Below, in pieces: positions 46,880-56,717 of a stretch of DNA of 64,000 nucleotides. This DNA is from Conexibacter sp. CPCC 206217 (GTDB lineage: Bacteria; Actinomycetota; Thermoleophilia; Solirubrobacterales; Solirubrobacteraceae): the NCBI RefSeq assembly GCF_030646165.1, contig NZ_JAUTDO010000005.1:372001-436000 (forward strand), given 5' to 3'. Within the stretch, counting starts at the first letter, position 1. Every line of letters begins with the position of its first letter. Under the pieces are notes generated by a model, which was not told where the DNA came from, ran no database searches, and was given only the letters and a program-made list of their open reading frames with translations. The translations under genes and the position numbers were made by a program.

Positions 46880-47245
46880 ATGCTCACTACGTACGGTCCC
46901 GCCATCGTCTTCGTCGTCCTCGGTGCCCTCATCGGCGCCGTGTTCGTCTCCGCCGGCTCACTGCTCGGCCCCAAGCGCGCAGGATCTACACAGGAGGCGC
47001 AGGTCACTCCCTACGAGTGCGGCCTGCCTTCCGAGGTGAGAGGCAACTTCCGCTTCGGGATCAGCTTCTACCTGATCGCGATGCTCTTCATCCTCTTCGA
47101 CATCGAGGTCATCTTCCTCTACCCGATCGCCGTGCAGCTGAAGGCGTTCGGGACGTTCGCGCTGGTGGAGACGATCGTCTTCATCGTGCTGCTGATGGTG
47201 GCTTTCGTGTACGTCTGGCGCCGAGGTGCGCTCGAATGGAAATAA
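46880..47245 (+). CDS. nuoA: NADH-quinone oxidoreductase subunit A
   Basis: A 121-residue membrane subunit of respiratory complex I. Three transmembrane helices are visible, the first at PAIVFVVLGALIGAVFVSAG. The conserved quinone-side loop has YECGLPSEVRGNFRFGISFY with the family Cys, and the second helix contains LFDIEVIFLYP. It is the first gene of the complete nuo operon. Its 3' end overlaps nuoB by 10 bp. Confidence 0.97.
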   Translation: MLTTYGPAIVFVVLGALIGAVFVSAGSLLGPKRAGSTQEAQVTPYECGLPSEVRGNFRFGISFYLIAMLFILFDIEVIFLYPIAVQLKAFGTFALVETIVFIVLLMVAFVYVWRRGALEWK

Positions 47246-47934
47246 CGCGAGCCAAGCTCGGGGCCCCCGCAGACCAGTCCCGCCCGCCCGGCGGCGAGGA
47301 GTTCCGCATCCAGCAGCAGCGCGCCCGCGACATGCTGCGCGGCGACCTGACCGATGTCGAGCTGGAGCAGTACGTCGAGGAGCGCGTGCTGACGACGACG
47401 CTCGACAAGGTGACCGCCTGGGCGCAGGGCAACTCGATGTTCCCCGCGACCTTCGGCCTCGCCTGCTGCGCGATCGAGATGATGTCGCTGCCGGGCGCGC
47501 GCCTGGACATCGGCCGCTTCGGCTTCGAGGCCTTCCGCGCCTCCCCGCGCCAGGCCGACATGCTGATCCTGTCGGGCCGCGTCTCGATCAAGATGGCGCC
47601 GATCATCCGGCGCATCTACGACCAGATGCTGGAGCCGCGCTGGGCGATCTCGATGGGCGCCTGCTGCTCGTCGATGGGCGTCTTCAACAACTACGCGCTC
47701 GTCCCGGCCGACAAGTTCATGCCGATCGACGTGCACGTGCCCGGCTGCCCGCCGCGCCCGGAGGCGCTCGCGCACGCGATCCTGAAGCTGCGCTCGAAGG
47801 TCCAGGGCAACCCGCCCAGAGGCTGGCGCGAGCGCTACGAGGCCGTCGGCACCGAAGAGGTCGTCGGCGCCGCCGACCGCCCCGGCGTCAACGCGATCAA
47901 CGTCTTCCAATCCGGGGAGACGCAAGGTGCCTGA
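47236..47934 (+). CDS. nuoB: NADH-quinone oxidoreductase subunit B
   Basis: A 232-residue hydrophilic subunit carrying iron-sulfur cluster N2 next to the quinone site. The four cluster cysteines appear in GLACCAIEMM, SMGACCSSMG and VPGCPPRPE. The ATG at 47236 lies 10 bp inside nuoA and gives an N-terminal extension of about 60 residues before the core (VTAWAQGNSMFPATFG), longer than in E. coli-type proteins. Overlap with nuoC is 8 bp. Confidence 0.97.
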   Translation: MEITRAKLGAPADQSRPPGGEEFRIQQQRARDMLRGDLTDVELEQYVEERVLTTTLDKVTAWAQGNSMFPATFGLACCAIEMMSLPGARLDIGRFGFEAFRASPRQADMLILSGRVSIKMAPIIRRIYDQMLEPRWAISMGACCSSMGVFNNYALVPADKFMPIDVHVPGCPPRPEALAHAILKLRSKVQGNPPRGWRERYEAVGTEEVVGAADRPGVNAINVFQSGETQGA

Positions 47935-48436
47935 CGCGACCGGTCTCGAGCTGATCGCTCAGGACCTGCGTGAGCAGCACCCCGACGCGATCCTGGACAC
48001 GCTCCACTTCCGCGAGCAGGCGACCCTGCTGGTCGATCCCGCGCAGGTGCGCGAGGTGCTGATCGGCCTGCGCGCGAAGGGCTACAGATTCCTCGCGTCG
48101 CTGCACGGGGTCGACTACTACCCCGAGGAGCCGCGTCTCTCGGTCCACTACCAGCTGCTCGACATGGACACCGTCGACCGCATCGCGGTGAAGGTGCGGA
48201 TGGGACTCGACGACGCGCACGTCGCCAGCGTCGTCGACCTCTGGCCCGGGGCCAACCATCCCGAGCGCGAGGTCTACGACATGTTCGGCGTCGTCTTCGA
48301 CGGCCACCCGGACATGCGCCGCATCCTGATGCCCGAGGACTACGAGGGCCACCCGCAGCGACGGGACTTCCCGGTCGGCGGCGAGCCGATCATCTTCACC
48401 TACAACGAGGACAAGATCCCGGGGTGGACGCAATGA
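47927..48436 (+). CDS. nuoC: NADH-quinone oxidoreductase subunit C
   Basis: A 169-residue complex I peripheral-arm subunit (30-kDa family). The signature HPEREVYDMFGVVFDGHPD is near residue 107, and RRILMPEDYEGHPQRRDFPV near the C terminus. It is separate from NuoD, not fused as in some bacteria. Start GTG overlaps nuoB by 8 bp, and the stop overlaps the nuoD start. Confidence 0.96.
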   Translation: MPDATGLELIAQDLREQHPDAILDTLHFREQATLLVDPAQVREVLIGLRAKGYRFLASLHGVDYYPEEPRLSVHYQLLDMDTVDRIAVKVRMGLDDAHVASVVDLWPGANHPEREVYDMFGVVFDGHPDMRRILMPEDYEGHPQRRDFPVGGEPIIFTYNEDKIPGWTQ

Positions 48437-49674
48437 CCGCGTTGAGCGACTACCGCAGACGCGAGGAGTCGATCTCCTACTCCGCCGAAGCCGCAGGGAT
48501 GGGCACGCAGTCGGAGCTGATGACGATCAACATGGGCCCGCACCACCCGTCCACGCACGGTGTGCTGCGCCTGATCCTCACGCTCGAGGGCGAGGTCGTG
48601 CGCGACATCAAGCCGATCATCGGCTACGTCCACACCGGCATCGAGAAGACGGCCGAGCAGAAGGCCTACTGGAAGGTCATCCCCGTCGTCGAGCGGATGG
48701 ACTACCTCTCCTACTACTTCAACGCGTACGCCTACTGCGGTGCGGTGGAGCAGCTGCTGGAGATCGACGTCCCCAAGCGCGCGCAGTACCTCCGTGTGAT
48801 CCACATGGAGCTGAACCGGATCATGTCCCACCTCGTCTGGCTCGGCACCAGCTGCATCGACCTCGGTGCGATCGGCATGTGGTGGTACTGCTTCCGCGAG
48901 CGCGAGCAGGTCCTCGACCTGTTCGAGATGTCCTCCGGCCAGCGCATGCACACGCGCTACTTCCAGGTCGGCGGCGTCATAGAGGACATCCCCTCCGGCT
49001 GGGTCCAGCGCGTGCGCAGATTCACCAAGACGATGCGCGAGCGCTCGCACCAGTACGCGGCGCTGCTGGACAGAAACGAGATCTTCCTGCAGCGGATGCG
49101 CCACACCGGCGTCGTCGACGAGAGAACGCTGCTCGACCTCGGCGTGACCGGCCCGCTGCTGCGCGCGACCGGCAACCCGTGGGATCTGCGCAAGGCCGCG
49201 CCGTACTCCTCCTACGAAGACTTCAGATTCAAGATCCCGGTCGGCACCGAGGGCGACAACTACGATCGCTACCGCGTCCGCCACGCCGAGATGCTCGAGT
49301 CCTGCGACATCATCGACCAGGCGCTCGACGGCCTCCCCGAGGGTCCCTTCATCACCGAGGACCGCAAGGTCGCGCTGCCGCCGCGGCACGAGCTGGCGAC
49401 CTCGATGGAGGCGCTGATCCACCACTTCAAGCTCGTCACCGAGGGCTTCCGCGTGCCGCCGGGCGAGGTCTACCACCCGATCGAGTCGCCGCGCGGCGAG
49501 CTGGGCTGCTTCGTGCGCTCCGACGGCTCCTCCAAGCCGGCGCGCGTGCACATGCGCGACCCCTCGTTCGTGAACCTGCAGATGACCGCCGCGGCGACAC
49601 GCGACTCGTACATCGCCGACCTCGTCGTGTCGCTGGCGATGATCGACCCCATCCTCGGAGGAGTGGACCGCTGA
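48433..49674 (+). CDS. nuoD: NADH-quinone oxidoreductase subunit D
   Basis: A 413-residue 49-kDa subunit forming the quinone-binding cavity with NuoB. Conserved segments: NMGPHHPSTHGVLRLILTLE, GYVHTGIEKTAE, and the C-terminal DPSFVNLQMTAAA. The ATG at 48433 forms an ATGA overlap with nuoC; an in-frame GTG three codons upstream is an alternative. The protein is homologous to hydrogenase large subunits but lacks the nickel-binding cysteines. Confidence 0.97.
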   Translation: MTALSDYRRREESISYSAEAAGMGTQSELMTINMGPHHPSTHGVLRLILTLEGEVVRDIKPIIGYVHTGIEKTAEQKAYWKVIPVVERMDYLSYYFNAYAYCGAVEQLLEIDVPKRAQYLRVIHMELNRIMSHLVWLGTSCIDLGAIGMWWYCFREREQVLDLFEMSSGQRMHTRYFQVGGVIEDIPSGWVQRVRRFTKTMRERSHQYAALLDRNEIFLQRMRHTGVVDERTLLDLGVTGPLLRATGNPWDLRKAAPYSSYEDFRFKIPVGTEGDNYDRYRVRHAEMLESCDIIDQALDGLPEGPFITEDRKVALPPRHELATSMEALIHHFKLVTEGFRVPPGEVYHPIESPRGELGCFVRSDGSSKPARVHMRDPSFVNLQMTAAATRDSYIADLVVSLAMIDPILGGVDR

Positions 49675-50315
49675 TGTCCGAGCAGCCCTCAGCCGTGGCT
49701 CGCTACGGCCACGGCTCGCGCATCCCTGGCTGGGACGACGCCGTCGATCTCGGCAAGGACCCGGCGACGGTTCCGGACCCCGCGACGACGCCGGTCCCGG
49801 CCGAGCTGCGGGCCGAGATCGAAGCCGCGATGGCGAAGTACCCCGACTTCCGCTCCGCGACGATCCCCGCGTTGCACGCCGCCCAGGCCGTGCACGGCTG
49901 GTGCTCGCCCGAGGCGCTGGAACAGGTCGCCTGCGTGATGCGATTGACGCCCGGCTACGTGACGGCAGTCGCGACGTTCTACGACATGTTCGAGACGACG
50001 CCGGTCGGCCGTCAGCGCGTCTACGTCTGCACGAACATCTCCTGCTCGCTGCGCGGCGGCCAGGAGATGCTCGCCGCCGTCAAGGAGGCGGCCGGCGACG
50101 ATCCCGACTTCAACGTGCGCGGCTTCGAGTGCCTCGGCGCCTGCGACATCGCGCCGATGGCGTCGGTCAACGGCGAGTTCGTCGGCCCGCTCGAACTCGC
50201 CGACGCGGCGCAGCTGATCGCGGACCTCAGAGAGGGCCGCGAGGTGCTGCCCGAGAAGCAGCTTTCCCGGCGCCCCTGCGCCGACCCCGCAGCGAAGGAC
50301 ACTGGCCATGAGTGA
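49674..50315 (+). CDS. nuoE: NADH-quinone oxidoreductase subunit E
   Basis: A 213-residue subunit holding the 2Fe-2S cluster N1a, with a thioredoxin-like fold. Ligands are CTNISC (about residue 117) and CLGAC (about 157). The N terminus is extended by about 40 Pro/Ala-rich residues. The ATG shares a base with the nuoD stop (TGATG), and the 3' end overlaps nuoF by 8 bp. Confidence 0.96.
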   Translation: MSEQPSAVARYGHGSRIPGWDDAVDLGKDPATVPDPATTPVPAELRAEIEAAMAKYPDFRSATIPALHAAQAVHGWCSPEALEQVACVMRLTPGYVTAVATFYDMFETTPVGRQRVYVCTNISCSLRGGQEMLAAVKEAAGDDPDFNVRGFECLGACDIAPMASVNGEFVGPLELADAAQLIADLREGREVLPEKQLSRRPCADPAAKDTGHE

Positions 50316-51618
50316 CAAGCTCCTGTTCGACCGGATCGACGAGCCCGGCCTCGACACGCTCGAGGTCTACAAGCGCCGCGGCGGCTACCAGTCGCTCGAG
50401 AAGGCGCTCAGAATGACGCCCGAGGAGGTTCTCCAGAACCTGCTCGACTCCGGCCTGCGCGGTCGCGGCGGGGCCGGCTTCGCGATGGGCAAGAAGGTCT
50501 CGTTCCTGCCCAGAGGCGCGATGGACAAGTACCTCGTCTGCAACGCGGACGAGTCCGAGCCGGGGACCTTCAAGGACCGCGAGCTGATGCAGAAGACGCC
50601 GCACATGCTGATCGAAGGCATGATCATCGCGGCCTACGCCGCCGGCGCCAACCGCTCCTTCATCTACATCCGCGGCGAGTACGAGCTGCAGGCGATGAAG
50701 CTCGAGGCGGCGCTGATCGAGGCGCGCGAGGCCGGCTACCTGGGCGAGGACATCCTCGGCTCGGGTCACTCGCAGACGCTCGTGCTGCACCGCGGCGCCG
50801 GCGCCTACATCTGCGGCGAGGAGACCGGCCTGCTCGACTCGCTCGAGGGCAAGCGCGGCAACCCGCGCCTGAAGCCGCCGTTCCCGGCCAACCAGGGCCT
50901 CTACCAGGGCCCGACGCTGATCAACAACGTCGAGACGCTGGCGACGGTCCCGGCGATCATGCGGATGACCGGCACCGAGTACGCCAAGCTCGGCGTCGAG
51001 AACTCCGCCGGCACGAAGCTGATCTCGATCTCCGGCAACGTCCAGAGACCGGGCAACTACGAGATCGAGCTGGGGATGAAGTCGCGCGACATCATCTACG
51101 GGCTCGCCGGCGGCCCGGAGCCGGGCCGCGAGGTCAAGTTCTGGTTCCCGGGCGGATCGTCCTCGCCGGTGCTGCTGCCCGAGGACCTCGACCTCGGCTA
51201 CGACTTCGACTCGATGGCGAAGGCCGGCTCGATGCTCGGCTCCGGCGCGATCATCGTCGTCGACGACAGCAACTCGGTCGTCGACGTCGCGCTGACGCTG
51301 GCGAAGTTCTACAGACACGAGTCGTGCGGCAAGTGCACGCCGTGCCGCGAGGGCACGAACTGGACCGTCAAGATGCTCCAGCGCATCCACGGCGGCGAGG
51401 GCACCCCGATGGACCTCGACATCATCGCCTCCGTGCAGGACCAGATCATGGGCAACTGCTTGTGCGTGCTGGGCGACGCGATGGCGATGCCGCTCGCCTC
51501 GATGGTCGCGAAGTTCCGCGGCGAGTTCGAGCAGTACATGGAGGAGGCGCGCGAGCGCGCCGGCCTCGGCGCGGCGCCCGCCACGCCGGAAGTCGCGATC
51601 GCCGGAGCCGCCGCCTGA
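50308..51618 (+). CDS. nuoF: NADH-quinone oxidoreductase subunit F
   Basis: A 436-residue catalytic subunit that oxidises NADH through FMN. The FMN/NADH region is GLRGRGGAGFAMGKK and CGEETGLLDSLEGKRG. Cluster N3 ligands appear in ESCGKCTPCREG and GNCLCVLGD. The length is typical. It overlaps nuoE by 8 bp and nuoG by one base. Confidence 0.97.
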   Translation: MSDKLLFDRIDEPGLDTLEVYKRRGGYQSLEKALRMTPEEVLQNLLDSGLRGRGGAGFAMGKKVSFLPRGAMDKYLVCNADESEPGTFKDRELMQKTPHMLIEGMIIAAYAAGANRSFIYIRGEYELQAMKLEAALIEAREAGYLGEDILGSGHSQTLVLHRGAGAYICGEETGLLDSLEGKRGNPRLKPPFPANQGLYQGPTLINNVETLATVPAIMRMTGTEYAKLGVENSAGTKLISISGNVQRPGNYEIELGMKSRDIIYGLAGGPEPGREVKFWFPGGSSSPVLLPEDLDLGYDFDSMAKAGSMLGSGAIIVVDDSNSVVDVALTLAKFYRHESCGKCTPCREGTNWTVKMLQRIHGGEGTPMDLDIIASVQDQIMGNCLCVLGDAMAMPLASMVAKFRGEFEQYMEEARERAGLGAAPATPEVAIAGAAA

Positions 51619-54092
51619 TGCCTCGCCCCGAGAGACAGTTCGTCACGTTCTCGATCGACGGCCGCGAGGTCAGCGCGCCGTCGGGCGTGATGCTGGTCGA
51701 CGGCGCCAAGTACGGCGACGTCGAGATCCCCGTCTTCTGTTACGAGCCGAAGCTCGGCAACCCCGTCGGCGCCTGCCGCATGTGCCTCGTCGAGGTGGAG
51801 GGGATACCGAAGCTGCAGACCGCCTGCTCGACGCCGGTCAAGGACGGCATGGTCGTTCACACGCAGACCGCGCGCGTGAGAGAGGCGCAGAACTCGGTCG
51901 TCGAGTTCCTGCTCGTCAACCACCCGCTCGACTGCCCCGTCTGCGACAAGGGCGGCGAGTGCCCGCTGCAGGACATCACCTTCGGCTGGGGCCGCGGCGT
52001 CTCGCGGATGGTCGAGCCCAAGCGCCACTTCAAGAAGCCGCTGGAGCTGTCGCCGCTGATCGCGATCGACCGCGAGCGCTGCATCCTCTGCTACCGCTGC
52101 GTGCGCTTCTCGCAGGAGGTCAGCGAGGACTACCAGCTGATCCTCAACGAGCGCGGCGCCTCCTCGTTCGTCGGCACGTTCGACGGGCATCCGTACGTCG
52201 CGCCGTTCAGCGGCAACATCATCGAGCTGTGCCCGGTCGGCGCGCTCACCTCGCGCGCGTACCGCTTCCGCGCGCGGCCGTGGGACATCGAGGGCTCCGG
52301 CTCTGTCTGCACCCACTGCCCGGCGCAGTGCAACGTCGAGTTCACCGTCCGCGACGAGCGCGTCCTGCGCGTGCTCGCGCGTGACCACGAGGGCGTCGAC
52401 GACGGCTGGCTGTGCGACAAGGGCCGCTTCGCCTACCAGGCGATCCACTCCGAGGAGCGCGTCGTCGAGCCGCTCGTGCGCGACCCGCAGAGCGGCGAGC
52501 TCGCTCCCGCCACGTGGGAGTACGCGCTCGACGCCGCCGCCGCCGTGCTGACGCAGGCCGGCGCCAAGGTCGGCGCCGTCGCCGGCGGCACGACCACCAA
52601 CGAAGAGGGCTTCCTGCTGCAGCGGCTGCTGCGCGAGGGGCTCGGCTCGCCGCACCTCGACGCGCGCGCCGGCCTGCCGCCGGTCGACGTCGCGACGCAG
52701 CAGGCGCTTGCCGCGCCCGCGCTGCAGGCGACGATCCCGGACCTCGAGTTCGCCCACACCGTGCTGGTGCTGGGGACCGACCCGATCGACGACGTCGCCG
52801 CGCTCGACCTGCGGATCCGCAAGGGCGTGCGCCGCAACAGAGTCAAGCTGGCGGTCGCGACCAGCCGCCCGAGCGCGCTCGATCCCAACGCCAGACTGTG
52901 GCTGCGCTACGCGCCGGGCGCCGAGCACGCGTTCCTCGCGGCACTGGAGGCCCAGCTGAGCGGCGCCGAGGGCGTCCAGGAGCTGTGCGACAAGGCCGAC
53001 GCCGACCCGAAGGCGATCGCCGCGCTCGCGACGATGCTGCAGGACGGCGGCGAGGACGTCGTGATCCTCTGGAGCCAGCGGCTCGGCAGCGCGCCGCTTG
53101 CGTCGCTGCTGAACGTCGCCGCGACGCTGCGACTGGCGGACGTCGCCGGTGCCGGCCTGCTGGAGGTTCCGGTCGGCGGCAACGGTCGCGGCCTGCGCGA
53201 GGTCGGCGTCCAGAGCAACGCCGGCCCCGGCCTCACTGCCGCCGCCAAGCCCGGCAAGAGCGCGCGCGAGATCGCCGCCGCGGCCGTCAGCGGCGAGATC
53301 GAGACGCTCTACCTGCTGCACGCCGACCCCGTCCGCGACTACGCCGACCGCCGCCTCTGGGAGCGCGCGCTCGCCGACGCCGAGGGCGTCGTCGCGCACG
53401 CCTCGCTGCTGAGCGACGCGCTGCGCGCGAACGCGACCGTCGTCTTCCCGGCCGAGTCCTACGCCGAGAAGGAGGGCACGATCGTCAACCTCGACGGCCG
53501 CGTCCAGCGCCTGCGCCCCGCGATCGGCCGGCCCGGCTCGGTCCGCGCCGAGTGGCAGGTGCTCGCCGACGTCGCCAAGCGCGTCGGGCTCGACGTCGAG
53601 GCGCTGACCGGCCCGATGGTGACCAGACAGGTCGTCGCCGCGGTCCCGTTCTACGCCGGCCTGACGCTGGAGGAGATCGGCGGCAAGGGCGTGCGCTGGC
53701 AGGAGCGCGACGCGGTCGCGCAGGCGCCCGCCGCGCCGGCAGGCCCGTTCGAGAGCGGCGTTCCGCTGGACGCGCTGAGACCGAACGGCGCGCTGCGCCT
53801 CGGCACCTACCGCTCGATCTGGGCCAACCCCGAGGTCGAGGTCTCGCCCGCGCTGAAGTTCCTCGCCGCCAAGCAGCAGGCCGAGCTGTCGCCGATCGAC
53901 GCGGAGCGGCTGGGCCTCGAGAACGGCGAGAAGGTCTCCGTCAGCGCCGGGGACGCGAGCGTGCTCGCCCATGTCTTCGTGCGCGGCAACATCCCCGCCG
54001 GCACGATCTTCCTCGCCGAGGCGACAGCCGAGCAGTCCGCGACCGAGCTGCTGGGCGAGGAGCCCCGGCTCGTGGAGGTCCGTCCCGCATGA
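51618..54092 (+). CDS. nuoG: NADH-quinone oxidoreductase subunit G
   Basis: An 824-residue iron-sulfur subunit. The N terminus is a 2Fe-2S ferredoxin domain (CYEPKLGNPVGACRMC), followed by the His/Cys cluster region (HPLDCPVCDKGGECPLQD), and two 4Fe-4S clusters (CILCYRCVRF and NIIELCPVGALTS). The C-terminal two-thirds is a molybdopterin-oxidoreductase-like domain with CTHCPAQCNVEFTV, where an extra N7-type cluster could sit. The ATG follows the nuoF stop (TGATG). The last residues overlap nuoH (ATGA). Confidence 0.96.
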   Translation: MPRPERQFVTFSIDGREVSAPSGVMLVDGAKYGDVEIPVFCYEPKLGNPVGACRMCLVEVEGIPKLQTACSTPVKDGMVVHTQTARVREAQNSVVEFLLVNHPLDCPVCDKGGECPLQDITFGWGRGVSRMVEPKRHFKKPLELSPLIAIDRERCILCYRCVRFSQEVSEDYQLILNERGASSFVGTFDGHPYVAPFSGNIIELCPVGALTSRAYRFRARPWDIEGSGSVCTHCPAQCNVEFTVRDERVLRVLARDHEGVDDGWLCDKGRFAYQAIHSEERVVEPLVRDPQSGELAPATWEYALDAAAAVLTQAGAKVGAVAGGTTTNEEGFLLQRLLREGLGSPHLDARAGLPPVDVATQQALAAPALQATIPDLEFAHTVLVLGTDPIDDVAALDLRIRKGVRRNRVKLAVATSRPSALDPNARLWLRYAPGAEHAFLAALEAQLSGAEGVQELCDKADADPKAIAALATMLQDGGEDVVILWSQRLGSAPLASLLNVAATLRLADVAGAGLLEVPVGGNGRGLREVGVQSNAGPGLTAAAKPGKSAREIAAAAVSGEIETLYLLHADPVRDYADRRLWERALADAEGVVAHASLLSDALRANATVVFPAESYAEKEGTIVNLDGRVQRLRPAIGRPGSVRAEWQVLADVAKRVGLDVEALTGPMVTRQVVAAVPFYAGLTLEEIGGKGVRWQERDAVAQAPAAPAGPFESGVPLDALRPNGALRLGTYRSIWANPEVEVSPALKFLAAKQQAELSPIDAERLGLENGEKVSVSAGDASVLAHVFVRGNIPAGTIFLAEATAEQSATELLGEEPRLVEVRPA

Positions 54093-55123
54093 ACCTGCCG
54101 ATCACCTTCGCCGAGGTCGGGTTCGCCGAGCCATGGTGGATCCAGATCCTCAAGGCAGTGATCATCTTCCTCGTCGGCTTCACGCTCGTGCCGCTGTCGC
54201 TGATGCTCGACCGCAAGCTGATGGGCCGCATGCAGATGCGCTACGGCCCCAACCGCGTCGGCCCGTTCGGCGCGCTGCAGCCGATGGCCGACATCGGCAA
54301 GCTGCTGTTCAAGCAGCAGTTCCGCCCGAGAACGTCGGTCGGCTTCCTGTTCGCCGTCGCGCCCGCGATCTCGATGGTCTGCGCGGCCGCCTCGCTGGCG
54401 ATCATCCCGTTCGGCGACACGGTCAACATCTTCGGCGAGAAGGTCGGCCTCTACGGCGTCGACGTCTCGATCGGGATCCTCTTCCTGTTCGCCTTCTCCG
54501 CGCTGTCGGTCTACGGGCTGATGCTCGGCGGCTGGGCCTCGGGCTCGAAGTACTCCTTCCTCGGCGCGATGCGCTCCGCCGCCCAGCTGATCTCCTACGA
54601 GGTCTCGATGGGTCTGTCGCTGATCGGCGTCGTGATAACGGCCGGCACGCTGTCGCTGACCGGGATCGTCGAGGCGCAGTCCGGGATGTGGTACATCGTC
54701 CCGCAGTTCATCGGCTTCCTGATCTTCCTCTTGGCCGCCTTCGCTGAGACCAACCGCCCGCCGTTCGACCTCACCGAGGCCGACGCCGAGCTGGTCGGCG
54801 GCTACTCGACCGAGTACGGCGGCGGCCGCTTCGCCGCCTACTACGCGGCGGAGTACTTCAACCTCGTGATCGCCTCGGCGGTCGCGGCGACGATGTTCTT
54901 CGGCGGCTGGATGCTGCCGTTCGGGATCGACCCGCCGCGCTTCGTCGACCCGATCGTCGTGCTCGTCAAGACGATCCTGATCGTCTGCTTCTTCATCTGG
55001 GCGCGCACGACGTTCCCCCGCCCCCGCTACGACCAGCTGATGTCGCTCGGCTGGAAGATCCTGCTTCCCCTGGCCACGGCCAACGCGCTCGTGACCGCAA
55101 TCATCGTGGTGGTGACTCACTGA
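54089..55123 (+). CDS. nuoH: NADH-quinone oxidoreductase subunit H
   Basis: A 344-residue membrane subunit (eight helices) linking the peripheral arm to the proton-pumping arm. Conserved segments: GRMQMRYGPNRVGPFGALQP, and EGEA-type loop AETNRPPFDLTEADAELVGG, which lines the quinone entry channel. It overlaps nuoG by 4 bp and nuoI by one base. Confidence 0.97.
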   Translation: MNLPITFAEVGFAEPWWIQILKAVIIFLVGFTLVPLSLMLDRKLMGRMQMRYGPNRVGPFGALQPMADIGKLLFKQQFRPRTSVGFLFAVAPAISMVCAAASLAIIPFGDTVNIFGEKVGLYGVDVSIGILFLFAFSALSVYGLMLGGWASGSKYSFLGAMRSAAQLISYEVSMGLSLIGVVITAGTLSLTGIVEAQSGMWYIVPQFIGFLIFLLAAFAETNRPPFDLTEADAELVGGYSTEYGGGRFAAYYAAEYFNLVIASAVAATMFFGGWMLPFGIDPPRFVDPIVVLVKTILIVCFFIWARTTFPRPRYDQLMSLGWKILLPLATANALVTAIIVVVTH

Positions 55124-55656
55124 TGGCCTGGAACCCCGGCGAGGACGTCATCGCCGTTCAGCGCGCTCCCGAGCCCGGTGGCGTCGGCGGCGCCTACCGT
55201 GCGTTCGGCGAGACGCTGCGCGGTTTGAAGACGACCTTCGGCCGCATGCTGGAGAGACCGATCGTCTACCAGTACCCGGAGGAGAAGGTCCCGGTCTACC
55301 CGCGCTTCCGCGGGCGCCACAAGCTGCACCGCTTCGAGGACTCGAAGCTCGAGAAGTGCGTCGGCTGCTCGCTCTGCGCGGCCGCCTGCCCGGCCGACTG
55401 CATCCGCGTCGTCGCGGCCGAGAACACGCCCGAGCACCGCGTCTCGGCCGGCGAGCGCTACGCCGCCGTCTACGAGATCAACCTCTCGCGTTGCATCTTC
55501 TGCGGCTACTGCGAGGTCGCGTGCCCGTTCGACGCGATCACGATGGGCCACGACTACGAGATGTCCGACTACAACCGCGACGACCTCATCTTCACCAAGG
55601 AGATGCTGCTCGCCGAGCCGCTCGAGCGCACGCCGCTGCGGACCGAGGACGAGTAG
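55123..55656 (+). CDS. nuoI: NADH-quinone oxidoreductase subunit I
   Basis: A 177-residue ferredoxin-like subunit carrying two 4Fe-4S clusters (N6a and N6b). Ligand groups: CVGCSLCAAACP and CIFCGYCEVACP. A hydrophilic N-terminal extension precedes the amphipathic helix region LRGLKTTFGRML. The ATG is in TGATG with nuoH. Confidence 0.97.
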   Translation: MAWNPGEDVIAVQRAPEPGGVGGAYRAFGETLRGLKTTFGRMLERPIVYQYPEEKVPVYPRFRGRHKLHRFEDSKLEKCVGCSLCAAACPADCIRVVAAENTPEHRVSAGERYAAVYEINLSRCIFCGYCEVACPFDAITMGHDYEMSDYNRDDLIFTKEMLLAEPLERTPLRTEDE

Positions 55657-55662
55657 GCCGCG

Positions 55663-56415
55663 ATGTCCGCAGTCATCTTCTTCATCGCGGCGATCGGCGC
55701 GCTCGCGGGCGCGATCGGCGTCGTCGCGCTCAGAAACCCGTTCTACAGCGTGCTCGCGCTCGTCGGGCACCTGATCTCGCTGTCGGCGCTGTTCCTGCTG
55801 CTGCGGGCCGAGTTCCTCGCCGCCGCGCAGGTGATCGTCTACGCCGGTGCCGTCACGGTGCTGTACGTCTTCGTCGTCTCCTACGTCGGCGACGGGACGG
55901 TCCCGTTCGGTCCCGGCGGCCTGCGCCTGCGCAACGTCTCGGCGATGTTCGTCGGCGTGTTGTTCGTCGAGCTGGCGATCGCGATCCTCGGCTCCGGCCT
56001 GAAGGCGATCGACGGCAAGGGCGCGCCGTACGTCCCCGGCTTCGGCACGCCCGAGTCGATCGGCGAGGCGCTGCTGACGAAGTTCCTGCTGCCGTTCGAG
56101 CTCGCCTCGCTGCTGCTGCTGGTCGCGGCCGTCGGCGCCGTGATGCTGGCGCGCCGCCGCAGCGGCGGCGTCACGCTCGACGACGAGCCGTACGACGCAG
56201 CGCGCTACATCACGCCGCGCTCGCTCTTCTCCGGCACGATGGCGGAGGCCGTCGGCGCGCTGCACGCGCCGCCGGAGCCGCCGCGCGTCGCGCCGAGACC
56301 TGCCCCGGAGCGCGAGCCGGTCCCGGCCGCACCTGACCCTGTCAACGCGAGCTCCCCCGACATCACGGCCGATGACGCCAGTCGTGGAACTCGCAATCCG
56401 AAGGACGAGGACTGA
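55663..56415 (+). CDS. nuoJ: NADH-quinone oxidoreductase subunit J
   Basis: A 250-residue membrane subunit. Five helices are visible in the first 170 residues (FFIAAIGALAGAIGVVALRN, QVIVYAGAVTVLYVFVVSY). An unusually long Pro/Ala/Glu-rich C-terminal tail of about 80 residues (EPPRVAPRPAPEREP) probably lies in the cytoplasm. It is separated from nuoI by 6 bp and from nuoK by 2 bp. Confidence 0.95.
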   Translation: MSAVIFFIAAIGALAGAIGVVALRNPFYSVLALVGHLISLSALFLLLRAEFLAAAQVIVYAGAVTVLYVFVVSYVGDGTVPFGPGGLRLRNVSAMFVGVLFVELAIAILGSGLKAIDGKGAPYVPGFGTPESIGEALLTKFLLPFELASLLLLVAAVGAVMLARRRSGGVTLDDEPYDAARYITPRSLFSGTMAEAVGALHAPPEPPRVAPRPAPEREPVPAAPDPVNASSPDITADDASRGTRNPKDED

Positions 56416-56417
56416 CC

Positions 56418-56717
56418 ATGGACCTCGGTTGGTACCTGGTCGTCTCGGCCCTCATATTCTGCATCGGCGCAGGCGGCGTCCTCACGCGGCGCAACCCGCT
56501 CGTGATCCTGCTCTGCCTGGAGCTGATGCTCAACGCCGCGAACCTCTCGCTGATCACGTTCTCGCGCATGCACGGGAACGCGGACGGCCAGATCTTCGCG
56601 CTGATCGTGATGGTCGTCGCCGCCTGCGAGGTCGCCGTCGGCCTCGGCCTGATCGTCGCGATCTTCCGCCGCAAGCTGCCGATCGACGTGGATGAGCTGA
56701 AGGAGCTTCAAGGGTGA
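56418..56717 (+). CDS. nuoK: NADH-quinone oxidoreductase subunit K
   Basis: A 99-residue three-helix membrane subunit resembling MrpC. The conserved glutamates lie in ILLCLELMLNAANLS and VMVVAACEVAVGLGL. Length is exactly that expected. The stop overlaps the GTG start of nuoL by 4 bp. Confidence 0.97.
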   Translation: MDLGWYLVVSALIFCIGAGGVLTRRNPLVILLCLELMLNAANLSLITFSRMHGNADGQIFALIVMVVAACEVAVGLGLIVAIFRRKLPIDVDELKELQG